Under the pieces are notes generated by a model. It made no database searches. It saw only the letters and a list, made by a program, of their open reading frames with translations, and was not told where the DNA came from. Below are positions 36,290 through 44,176 of a stretch of DNA of 64,000 nucleotides, one piece after another (position 1 is the stretch's first letter; every line of letters starts with the position of its first letter). The stretch comes from Fluviibacter phosphoraccumulans (GTDB taxonomy: Bacteria; Pseudomonadota; Gammaproteobacteria; Burkholderiales; Rhodocyclaceae), in the NCBI RefSeq assembly GCF_016110345.1, contig NZ_AP019011.1, positions 2,170,001 to 2,234,000 of the forward strand, in the 5' to 3' direction. A program made the translations under genes and the position numbers.

Positions 36290-36658
36290 GTGACAATACA
36301 AACGATACTGGTAGTGGAACCCTCACCCATTGAGCGCGCCCAGCTCAGCAGCATACTGACGACAGCCGGTTATACCGTGACGGTCGCTGGTGATGGCGAA
36401 GAAGCGGTGGAAATTGCCCGCCGTGAAGGTCCGGATTTGATTCTGATGGAAGTCGTTATGCCGGGCTTGAACGGCTATCAGGCAACGCGTGCATTGACCC
36501 GCAGTGAAGACGAAAGCCTTGCCCGTATCCCCGTGATTCTTATCTCTGCCAAAGGGCAGGATACGGACAAGGTCTGGGGGTTGCGACAGGGTGCGATTGA
36601 TTATCTGGTGAAGCCAGTCACCGAGCACGAATTACTGACCCGTATTGCCGATATCTAA
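36290..36658 (+). CDS. PilH-like receiver-domain protein lacking the phosphoacceptor Asp
   Basis: A single CheY-type receiver of 122 aa, most like PilH/PilG of the Pil-Chp twitching-motility system. Supporting segments are the family KGQDTDKVWGLRQGA and VVMPGLNGYQATRA. The start is a GTG with GAGGGAG eight bases upstream. The phosphorylation site reads LILMEVVMPG, with Glu54 in place of Asp. The N-terminal acidic pair is Glu10-Pro11 instead of Asp-Asp. Ser86 and Lys108 of the switch are kept. It therefore should not accept phosphate normally and may be locked in one state, or be decaying. No other pil/chp chemosensory gene follows. Confidence 0.8.
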   Translation: MTIQTILVVEPSPIERAQLSSILTTAGYTVTVAGDGEEAVEIARREGPDLILMEVVMPGLNGYQATRALTRSEDESLARIPVILISAKGQDTDKVWGLRQGAIDYLVKPVTEHELLTRIADI

Positions 36659-36665
36659 TCAGATT

Positions 36666-36688
36666 ACAATCACCATAACTGGTGTTGT
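36666..36688. promoter_or_regulatory. Inverted repeat upstream of the methyltransferase operon
   Basis: ACAA-T-CACCA, spacer TAAC, TGGTG-TTGT: nine paired bases with one extra T. It lies 8 bases after the receiver gene and about 40 before the methyltransferase ATG. A TTACAA / TGTAAA pair overlapping it could be a weak promoter. It could be an operator for self-regulation or a short terminator hairpin. Confidence 0.4.
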
Positions 36689-36730
36689 AAATAACTGATA
36701 TTAGTGTGAGCGTTTGATTGGTCGCAAATT

Positions 36731-39517
36731 ATGAATGCCGTTGAAATTGAAGCGGCAATATCTGACTTAGCCCTGTTGCCATTCGATGGGCAGGAATTTC
36801 CGTTTGCGTTTTTGGCCGCCTTCGGCAATAAAGAGACGGCGATCAAGCGCTTGCGCTCCGGGAATAACAATCTTTCAGATGTGCCCGGCGGCGTGCTTCA
36901 ACGCAACAATATTCATATTGCCGTATGTAAAGCGGGTAGCGTCAGCGAAACCCTCAAAGCATTACGTGCCAGCCCGGCCACAGCCAAAGCCAAGGCAAAA
37001 TTCATTCTCGCCACCGATGGGCAAACCTTGGAAGCGGAAGACTTGGCTACGGGCGAAACGATTGCCCCGGTCTATCCAGACTTCCCCAACTATCTCGGGT
37101 TTTTTCTGCCATTAGCCGGCATTGCAACGATCAAAGAGATCAAAGACAACCCGGTGGATGTGCGTGCCACTGGCCGCCTAAACAAATTGTACGTCGAGCT
37201 CCTGCGAGAGAACCCCGATTGGGCAACCGAAGAGCGCCGCGCCGACATGAATCACTTCATGGCCCGGCTGATTTTTTGCTTCTTTGCCGAAGATACTGAC
37301 ATCTTCAATGGTGAAGGGCTGTTCACCCAGACCATAGAGCAATGGAGTGAACGCGATGGGAGCAATACCCATCAGCTGTTGGCTGAAATATTCCGCGCCA
37401 TGAACATCAAGAGTGGCGATCGCGGCATCTGCGAGCCTCGGTTACCTAACTGGGCGAACGGCTTTCCGTACGTCAACGGCGGCCTTTTTTCAGGTAGTAC
37501 CGATGCGCCGCGATTTACACGGATGGCGCGCACTTACCTGATTCATGCGGGTAACCTCAACTGGAAAGAGATCAACCCAGACATCTTCGGGAGCATGATT
37601 CAGGCCGTGGCGGATGACGAAGAGCGTGGTGCTCTCGGTATGCACTACACCAGCGTGCCCAATATTCTGAAGGTGCTGAACCCATTGTTTCTGGATGATT
37701 TGCGTGCACAGCTTGAAGATGCTGGTCAGAACGAACGCAAACTGCTCAACCTCAGAAAGCGTCTTGCCCATATCCGCGTATTTGACCCGGCTTGTGGTTC
37801 GGGAAATTTTCTCGTTATTGCCTATAAGCAGATGCGCGAGATTGAGTTTGAAATCAATCGGCGTCGGAATGAAACGCATCGTGGTAGCGACATCCCGCTC
37901 ACCAACTTCCGGGGTATCGAACTACGGGAGTTTCCGGCAGAAATTGCCCGCCTGGCGTTAATCATTGCCGAGTACCAGTGCGATGTGCGCTATCGCGGGC
38001 AGAAGGATGCATTGGCCGACTTTCTGCCCCTGTCTAAAGAAAACTGGATCATCTGCGGTAATGCCCTGCGACTGGATTGGCTTTCCATTTGCCCCCCGAC
38101 GGGGACGGGGGTCAAGGTAACTGCAGACGACTTATTTCAGACGCCACTGGATCAATCTGAGATCGACTTTGAGAACGAGGGCGGTGAGACTTATATTTGT
38201 GGAAATCCACCGTATTTGGGATCGCGCGATCAGAAGGACGAACACAAAAGTGATCTAAAGGCACTTTTCGACAAGCGAATCCAGAACTGGAAGTCACTTG
38301 ATTATGTTGCTGGCTGGTTTCTGAAAGCAGCTGATTACTCGATTAAAACGCAGGCCTTTACTGCCTTTGTGACTACCAACTCGATTTGCCAAGGTTTGCA
38401 AGTTCCAATTCTATGGACTGAAATATTTCGAGTTGGTTGCAGCATCGAATTCGCTCACACGTCTTTTAGATGGGCCAATCTTGCTAGCCACAACGCTGGT
38501 GTTACGGTGGCCATCGTCGGCATTGCTGCGCAGCCTCGAAATCCAAGGCGCTTGTTTTCCCTAGATACTTCTGGAAGTACAGTTGAACGCCAATGTATGC
38601 ACATCAATGCCTATCTGGCCTCTGGTGAGAGCGTCATCATTGACAAAGCGAGCCACCCATTGAGCGCCCTAAGTGAGATGACCTTTGGTAATACGCCGAT
38701 TGATGGCGGTTATCTGTTGCTATCTCGAGATGAAAGAGATGCATTGGGGCTTACACAGGAGCAGCAGCATCGTTTTGTCCGTCGAATTCTTGGATCGGCA
38801 GAGTTTATTAGAGGGTTAGAGCGCTACTGCCTTTGGATAAATGACCAGCATTTGGCCGAGGCGCTGACCATAGATGCAATTGCACAGCGTGTTCATCATG
38901 TGCGTTCTGTAAGGCTAAATGGCGGGAAGACTGCGAGGGATATTGCTGAACGATCCCATCAGTTTCAGCGAATGTTCTTTGGACTAAATTCAACGCTCAT
39001 CGTTCCAGGAGTTTCATCTGAATCGCGCCCTTATCTTCCCGTGGGATACGAAACCTCTGAAACTGTCATTAGTAACCTCGCTTTTGCTCTCTACGATGCC
39101 CCCCTCTGGAATATGGCGCTAATCGCTTCCCGACTGCACCTAGTCTGGATAGGCACCGTCTGCGGCAAGCTGGAAACTCGTTACCGCTACTCCAACACGC
39201 TAGGCTGGAATACCTTCCCGGTTCCATTGCTTACGGAGCAGAACAAAGCCGATCTGACCGCTTGCGCCGAAGCCATTCTTTTGGCGCGCGAAGCGCACTT
39301 TCCTGCCACCATAGCTGAGCTGTACGATCCGGAGAAAATGCCAGCTAACCTGCGCCATGCTCACGAGCGGAATGACGAGGTACTGGAGCGTATTTATATT
39401 GGCCGCCGTTTTAAGAATGACACGGAGCGCTTGGAAAAGCTGTTTGAGCTTTATACACAAATGACAGCGTCAGCTGTCGCTCAACCGCCGAAGAAATCCA
39501 GCAGAGGGAAGAAATGA
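36731..39517 (+). CDS. Large MmeI/YeeA-like adenine-specific DNA methyltransferase
   Basis: SAM-dependent DNA methyltransferase of 928 aa. Motif I is FDPACGSGNFL at 351-361 and motif IV is NPPY at 492-495, the form used for N6-adenine. HYTSVPNILKVLNPL before motif I is typical of the MmeI/YeeA type. A long C-terminal part (about 600-900), more A+T-rich in its DNA, should hold the target-recognition region. Residues 1-130 sit where MmeI-type enzymes carry their nuclease, but I see no D...(E/D)xK there; the nearest candidate reads IHIAVCK. So it may only methylate. It overlaps the RhuM gene by four bases (ATGA) and opens a four-gene operon. Confidence 0.87.
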   Translation: MNAVEIEAAISDLALLPFDGQEFPFAFLAAFGNKETAIKRLRSGNNNLSDVPGGVLQRNNIHIAVCKAGSVSETLKALRASPATAKAKAKFILATDGQTLEAEDLATGETIAPVYPDFPNYLGFFLPLAGIATIKEIKDNPVDVRATGRLNKLYVELLRENPDWATEERRADMNHFMARLIFCFFAEDTDIFNGEGLFTQTIEQWSERDGSNTHQLLAEIFRAMNIKSGDRGICEPRLPNWANGFPYVNGGLFSGSTDAPRFTRMARTYLIHAGNLNWKEINPDIFGSMIQAVADDEERGALGMHYTSVPNILKVLNPLFLDDLRAQLEDAGQNERKLLNLRKRLAHIRVFDPACGSGNFLVIAYKQMREIEFEINRRRNETHRGSDIPLTNFRGIELREFPAEIARLALIIAEYQCDVRYRGQKDALADFLPLSKENWIICGNALRLDWLSICPPTGTGVKVTADDLFQTPLDQSEIDFENEGGETYICGNPPYLGSRDQKDEHKSDLKALFDKRIQNWKSLDYVAGWFLKAADYSIKTQAFTAFVTTNSICQGLQVPILWTEIFRVGCSIEFAHTSFRWANLASHNAGVTVAIVGIAAQPRNPRRLFSLDTSGSTVERQCMHINAYLASGESVIIDKASHPLSALSEMTFGNTPIDGGYLLLSRDERDALGLTQEQQHRFVRRILGSAEFIRGLERYCLWINDQHLAEALTIDAIAQRVHHVRSVRLNGGKTARDIAERSHQFQRMFFGLNSTLIVPGVSSESRPYLPVGYETSETVISNLAFALYDAPLWNMALIASRLHLVWIGTVCGKLETRYRYSNTLGWNTFPVPLLTEQNKADLTACAEAILLAREAHFPATIAELYDPEKMPANLRHAHERNDEVLERIYIGRRFKNDTERLEKLFELYTQMTASAVAQPPKKSSRGKK

Positions 39518-40518
39518 GCGAACTGATCCTCTATAGCAGCGACGATGGGCATACCCGAATTCATTTGCGGGCGGAGGGCGAAACGGTCTGGTTGAGCCAG
39601 TTGGAAATTGCCGAACTGTTCCAGACCAGTAAGCAGAATGTCTCCTTGCATGCCAAAAATATATTTGCAGACAATGAGTTAGCCCAGGATGCAGTTGTCA
39701 AGGAATCCTTGACAACTGCCGCCGATGGTAAAAAATACCGTACCCAGCTTTATAACCTCGACCTGATTCTGGCGATTGGGTATCGCGTACGATCACCTCG
39801 GGGGGTGCAGTTCCGGCAGTGGGCAAGCGCAAACCTCAAGGAGTTCTTACGCAAAGGCTTTGTGCTGGATGATGAACGCCTGAAAAACCCGGGCGGTTGG
39901 GATCATTTTGATGAGCTGCTGGCGCGTATCCGTGAGATTCGTGCCTCAGAAAAGCGCTTCTATCAGAAGGTGCGTGATTTGTTCGCCCTCAGTTCAGACT
40001 ATCGGCTGCTGGAACAGGAGACTGCCTTATTTTTTGCAGAGGTACAGAACAAGCTGCTCTATGCGACGACCGGCCATACCGCTGCCGAACTTGTTGTGAA
40101 GCGTGCCGACCCGGCGCAGCCGAATATGGCGTTGATGTCTTGGAGCGGGTCTCGTGTGCGTAAGCAGGATGTCATCGTGGCCAAGAACTATTTGAGCGCA
40201 GACGAAATCGATACGCTCAACCGCCTGGTAGTGATCTTTCTGGAACAGGCTGAGTTACGCGTCAAGCAGCGCCAGGACCTAAGCTTGGATTTCTGGCGGA
40301 GTAATGTCGACAAGATGCTCACATTTAACGATCAGCCTATTCTTGAGGGTGCGGGATCGATCAGTCGCGAGCAAATGGAACGCATCACCCAAGAGCGTTA
40401 TGCGCTGTTTGATCAGCAGCGGCGCGAGGCAGAACGTGCCCAGGCGGATGCTGATGACCTGAAAGAAATCGAACAGATCGAGCAGACGATCAAACAGTCA
40501 GGTAAAAGAGACCAATGA
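39514..40518 (+). CDS. RhuM-family protein
   Basis: A 334-residue protein matching the virulence RhuM family, whose biochemical role is not known to me. The N-terminal part (residues 1-110) has a helix-turn-helix-like segment, WLSQLEIAELFQTSKQNVS, followed by KYRTQLYNLDLILAIGYRVRS, the family hallmark. The middle and C-terminal parts are helical, with a very charged Glu/Arg/Lys tail. It is embedded between the methyltransferase and helicase genes with ATGA overlaps at both ends, so it is made together with them. It could be the operon's regulator or a DNA-binding subunit. Confidence 0.85.
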   Translation: MSELILYSSDDGHTRIHLRAEGETVWLSQLEIAELFQTSKQNVSLHAKNIFADNELAQDAVVKESLTTAADGKKYRTQLYNLDLILAIGYRVRSPRGVQFRQWASANLKEFLRKGFVLDDERLKNPGGWDHFDELLARIREIRASEKRFYQKVRDLFALSSDYRLLEQETALFFAEVQNKLLYATTGHTAAELVVKRADPAQPNMALMSWSGSRVRKQDVIVAKNYLSADEIDTLNRLVVIFLEQAELRVKQRQDLSLDFWRSNVDKMLTFNDQPILEGAGSISREQMERITQERYALFDQQRREAERAQADADDLKEIEQIEQTIKQSGKRDQ

Positions 40519-42629
40519 CTCAAACGACCAACCCCACCAATGCGTACACCGTTCCATCCGTGTCGATTAGTACGGCACACACGGGTGAATCCAGTAAAGC
40601 TAACGTGCTGGGCATGCGTGCCATGCAGGAGCGTGCATACGCCAAACGCGGTGAGCAATACCTACTGATCAAGTCGCCGCCTGCCTCCGGCAAATCACGG
40701 GCGTTGATGTTTATTGCGCTCGATAAGCTTAACAACCAGGGTGTTAAACAGGCAATTATTGTGGTGCCGGAGCGCTCGATTGGCGGTAGTTTTGCGGATC
40801 AGCCGTTGAGCCAGGCTGGCTTTTTCTGGGATTGGCAGGTGCAGCCCCAGTGGAATCTGTGTGACGCGCCCGGTGCAGATGAGCCGCGTGTGGCCAAGTC
40901 TAAGGTCGATGCGGTTCGCAAGTTCCTTGAAAGTGCTGATAAAACGCTGGTGTGTACTCATGCCACTTTTCGTTTTGCAGTTGAGGAGCTCGGCGCTTCG
41001 GCGTTTGATGAGCGTTTGATTGCGGTAGATGAGTTCCATCATGTCTCAAGCAATCCGGATAACAAACTGGGTAGCCAGTTGGGTGAATTCATCACGCGGG
41101 ATAAGGTGCATCTGGTGGCGATGACGGGTTCGTATTTTCGCGGCGATAGCGAAGCCGTTCTCAGCCCAACGGATGAGGCAAAGTTTGAGACGGTGACGTA
41201 CACCTACTATGAGCAACTTAACGGCTACCGTTGGCTCAAATCGCTGGATATAGGGTACTTCTTCTATACGGGCCGTTATGTGGATGCTGTGACGAAGGTG
41301 CTGGACCCCGCACTAAAAACAATCGTACATATTCCGCACCCGGCTGCGCGTGAAAGCCTCAAAGATAAGGAACGCGAGGTCAATGAGATTATGCAGGCGC
41401 TTGGCGAATGGCAGGGCATTGATCCGGTTACGGGCTTTCACCAGATACGGGCTACGGATGGCCGCGTCCTGAAGGTGGCCGATCTGGTGGATGACAGTGA
41501 TCTCGCTCAACGCTCACGTGTTTTGAGCGCATTGAAGGACTCTACGCAAAAAGATAATCGAGATCATGTCGATGTGATTATTGCGTTGGGGATGGCCAAG
41601 GAGGGCTTCGACTGGATCTGGTGTGAGCATGCCCTGACGATTGGTTATCGCAGTAGTTTGACGGAAGTGGTGCAGATTATCGGTCGCGCCACACGTGATG
41701 CGCCAGGTAAAGAGAGAGCCCGTTTCACGAATCTGATTGCAGAGCCAGCGGCGGAGCAGGGCGCTGTGGCTGAGGCAGTGAACGACATGCTGAAGGCTAT
41801 TTCTGCCAGCTTACTGATGGAGCAGGTTTTGGCGCCGCGTTATGAATTTACGCCAAAGAATGTTGGCCCCAAACAAGGCTTCGATTACGGTGACACAGGC
41901 TATCAAGAAGGCGGGCATAACGTTGGTGTTAATCGTGAAACCGGCCAGATTCATCTAGAAATTAACGGGCTTGGACAACCCCAGAGTCCAGAAGCTACGC
42001 GTATTTGCAAAGAAGACCTGAATGAGGTGATTACGAGTTTTCTGCAGGACAAGCCTTCGTTGGAGCGCGGCTTATTCGATCAGGAAAACACGCTGCCTGA
42101 GGAACTGACGCAACTCAGCATGGGCAAGATTGTGCGCGAACGTTACCCGGATCTTTCAGATGCGGACCAAGAGGCCATTCGGCAACACGCGATTGCCGTC
42201 ATGAATGTGACGCAACAAGCAAAACTGGCGCTGGCGCAGGGTGGTTCTGAGGGCGATGCAACGGGTGGCAGCACGGCGCTGATTGATGGGGTGCGTAAGT
42301 TTATTAACGTGCGCGATCTGGATATTGATCTTATTGATCGGATTAACCCCTTTGATGCAGCTTATGCCGTCTTGTCTAAGGCGATGGATGAGAAATCGCT
42401 AAGACAGGTTCAAGCTAGCATTGCAGCAAAGCGGGTGAGTATTCCGGAAGACGAGGCTCGCGAGTTAGCCAAACGCGCGCTGCGGTTTAAAAATGAGCGT
42501 GGTCGCCTGCCAGACATTAATGCAGCAGATTCCTGGGAAAAGCGGATGGCGGAAGGGGTGGCTGCCCTGGCACGGTATCGTGCGCAAGCGAAGGCCGCGC
42601 AGACCCAAGAGGGTGAGTCGCATGGCTGA
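40515..42629 (+). CDS. Superfamily 2 DEAD/DEAH-type helicase
   Basis: Predicted DNA translocase or helicase of 704 aa. Motif I is SPPASGKS at about 54-61, motif II is VDEFHH at 171-176, motif III is AMTGS near 208, and motif VI is QIIGRATRD near 390. All are intact, so it should hydrolyse ATP. The C-terminal 250 residues are charged and without a recognised domain. It resembles the YeeB-type helicases that accompany YeeA-type methyltransferases. It overlaps RhuM by four bases and the nuclease gene by eight (ATGGCTGA). Confidence 0.87.
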   Translation: MTQTTNPTNAYTVPSVSISTAHTGESSKANVLGMRAMQERAYAKRGEQYLLIKSPPASGKSRALMFIALDKLNNQGVKQAIIVVPERSIGGSFADQPLSQAGFFWDWQVQPQWNLCDAPGADEPRVAKSKVDAVRKFLESADKTLVCTHATFRFAVEELGASAFDERLIAVDEFHHVSSNPDNKLGSQLGEFITRDKVHLVAMTGSYFRGDSEAVLSPTDEAKFETVTYTYYEQLNGYRWLKSLDIGYFFYTGRYVDAVTKVLDPALKTIVHIPHPAARESLKDKEREVNEIMQALGEWQGIDPVTGFHQIRATDGRVLKVADLVDDSDLAQRSRVLSALKDSTQKDNRDHVDVIIALGMAKEGFDWIWCEHALTIGYRSSLTEVVQIIGRATRDAPGKERARFTNLIAEPAAEQGAVAEAVNDMLKAISASLLMEQVLAPRYEFTPKNVGPKQGFDYGDTGYQEGGHNVGVNRETGQIHLEINGLGQPQSPEATRICKEDLNEVITSFLQDKPSLERGLFDQENTLPEELTQLSMGKIVRERYPDLSDADQEAIRQHAIAVMNVTQQAKLALAQGGSEGDATGGSTALIDGVRKFINVRDLDIDLIDRINPFDAAYAVLSKAMDEKSLRQVQASIAAKRVSIPEDEARELAKRALRFKNERGRLPDINAADSWEKRMAEGVAALARYRAQAKAAQTQEGESHG

Positions 42630-43824
42630 GATGGATGACGACGCACTACTGGATGCGCTGGGTGTTGAGCTTGCACCGATCAAGGTCAGCGGGCGGACGC
42701 CGCGTGAGGAACGCATCATTGCGGGTTTTGAAGACATCCTACGATTTTACGAGACGCATGGACGTGCCCCGTTGCACGGTGAAGATGGCGATATTTTTGA
42801 GCGCTTGTATGCCGTGCGCTTGGATCAGCTCCGTCAGCTACCTGAGGCGCATATTTTGTTGGCCGAGTTGGATGTCTTTGGTTTGTTGGCTGGCCGGGGC
42901 GGCGGAGAGCCGATAGATACTGATGCGCTGGATGATGCAGCCCTTTTGGCCGAACTTGGCGTTGGTAATGCGTCCGCTGATCCAGAGGGCATCACAACGT
43001 TGACGCATGTGCGGCCATATGCCGAAATTAAAGCCGCTGAAGACATTGCTAACCGCACGCCTTGCAAAGATTTTGATCGTTTCAAGCCTTTGTTGGACGA
43101 AGCCGCGGCGGGTCTTAAGGAAGACAGCTGGATGACCCGGCCGTTCCTGAAAAATGCCGGTATTGCGCAGGGCGATTTCTTTATCGTCGGTGGTCAGATT
43201 GCCTATGTGGCTGAGGTGACGGCAGGGAATAAGACCAAAGACGGGCGTGATAATCCACGTCTTCGTGTGATTTTTGATAATCAGACAGAGAGCAATCTAT
43301 TGTTGCGCTCGCTGTCGCGATCTCTTTATCCGGATGGTGATACGCCGGTGGGGCGCCGACTCATCCGCAAAGACGCCGGACCACTATTTGGTAATGCCGC
43401 TGAACCTGATGATGTAGAGACGGGAACGATTTATGTTTTACGGAGCTGCTCGGATCATCCTTTTGTTGCCGAGCATCGTGAGCTGATTCACAAGATTGGA
43501 GTGACTGGGGGCAAAGTTGAAACGCGCATAGCGGCTGCAGATAAAGACGCGACCTACCTATTGGCAGAGGTTGAGGTGGTTGCAACCTATAAGTTGCATA
43601 ATCTAAACCGAACAAAAATGGAGCATCTTTTTCATAAATTGTTCAGTGCGGCGCAGCTTGATTTGACGATTGAAGATCGTTTTGGCAACCCGGTCAAGCC
43701 AAAGGAATGGTTTTTAGTGCCACTCCCTATTATTGACGAGGCGGTGCAATGCATACAGGATGGTTCAATTACCGAGGTGGTTTATGATCCGAATATCGCC
43801 ACGTTGGTGCGCAGCGCTCAATAA
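42622..43824 (+). CDS. GIY-YIG nuclease-family protein (T5orf172/YeeC-like)
   Basis: A 400-residue protein with a C-terminal GIY-YIG-type domain at about residues 265-350. The elements are TIYVLRSC for GIY, HKIGVTGG for YIG, the Arg in VETRI and the metal Glu in KMEHLFHKLF. Residues 1-120 hold two similar acidic segments (DDDALLDALGVEL and DDAALLAELGVGN), which may bind a partner. The start at 42622 has GAGGGTGAG upstream and overlaps the helicase stop. As the only evident nuclease in the operon it is the likely cutter. Confidence 0.85.
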   Translation: MAEMDDDALLDALGVELAPIKVSGRTPREERIIAGFEDILRFYETHGRAPLHGEDGDIFERLYAVRLDQLRQLPEAHILLAELDVFGLLAGRGGGEPIDTDALDDAALLAELGVGNASADPEGITTLTHVRPYAEIKAAEDIANRTPCKDFDRFKPLLDEAAAGLKEDSWMTRPFLKNAGIAQGDFFIVGGQIAYVAEVTAGNKTKDGRDNPRLRVIFDNQTESNLLLRSLSRSLYPDGDTPVGRRLIRKDAGPLFGNAAEPDDVETGTIYVLRSCSDHPFVAEHRELIHKIGVTGGKVETRIAAADKDATYLLAEVEVVATYKLHNLNRTKMEHLFHKLFSAAQLDLTIEDRFGNPVKPKEWFLVPLPIIDEAVQCIQDGSITEVVYDPNIATLVRSAQ

Positions 43825-44158
43825 ATACACTGTTTTCATCGTTTTTTTCGTGCTTTTTACGAATCTCAGTGTTGCGGGTACCGGGTTTCCAGATGATAGG
43901 TGCCTGCAAGGCGTGCGTGCTGCTTACGAAGCCTATTTTGTGAGCGTTACAGATGCACATTACCCAGACACGCAGAAAGCAGTCTTTACGCTGGGTGCTC
44001 GGTTATCTCAACAACCGTATCCAGTGAATGAAGCCGACGCGTATCGTTCGCTAACCTACATCATTAAACGGCTGCAGCATACAAGCACCGGGTTTCCACA
44101 AGAAAACGATATCGCCGCTGCTGCCAACGAATACATTCGCAAAAAATGTCACAGGTGA
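43784..44158 (+). CDS. Small exported protein of unknown function at the end of the nuclease operon
   Basis: The 124-residue product begins with a hydrophobic signal sequence (about residues 13-32, NKYTVFIVFFVLFTNLSVAG) and is probably cleaved there. The mature part of about 90 residues has two cysteines, near its start (DRCLQG) and at its very end (RKKCHR), which could form a disulfide. The ATG at 43784 has GAGGTGG upstream, and the gene starts 41 bases inside the GIY-YIG gene in another frame. I recognise no family. Its coupling to a cytoplasmic DNA system is odd. Confidence 0.6.
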   Translation: MIRISPRWCAALNKYTVFIVFFVLFTNLSVAGTGFPDDRCLQGVRAAYEAYFVSVTDAHYPDTQKAVFTLGARLSQQPYPVNEADAYRSLTYIIKRLQHTSTGFPQENDIAAAANEYIRKKCHR

Positions 44159-44176
44159 AGCCTATGATTCAAGGTT

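Noticed and set aside
38088..38112. C6 and G5 runs in the methyltransferase gene as a phase-variation tract
   Set aside because: The runs are short and interrupted, and the frame is intact; ordinary slippage switching usually needs longer uniform tracts.
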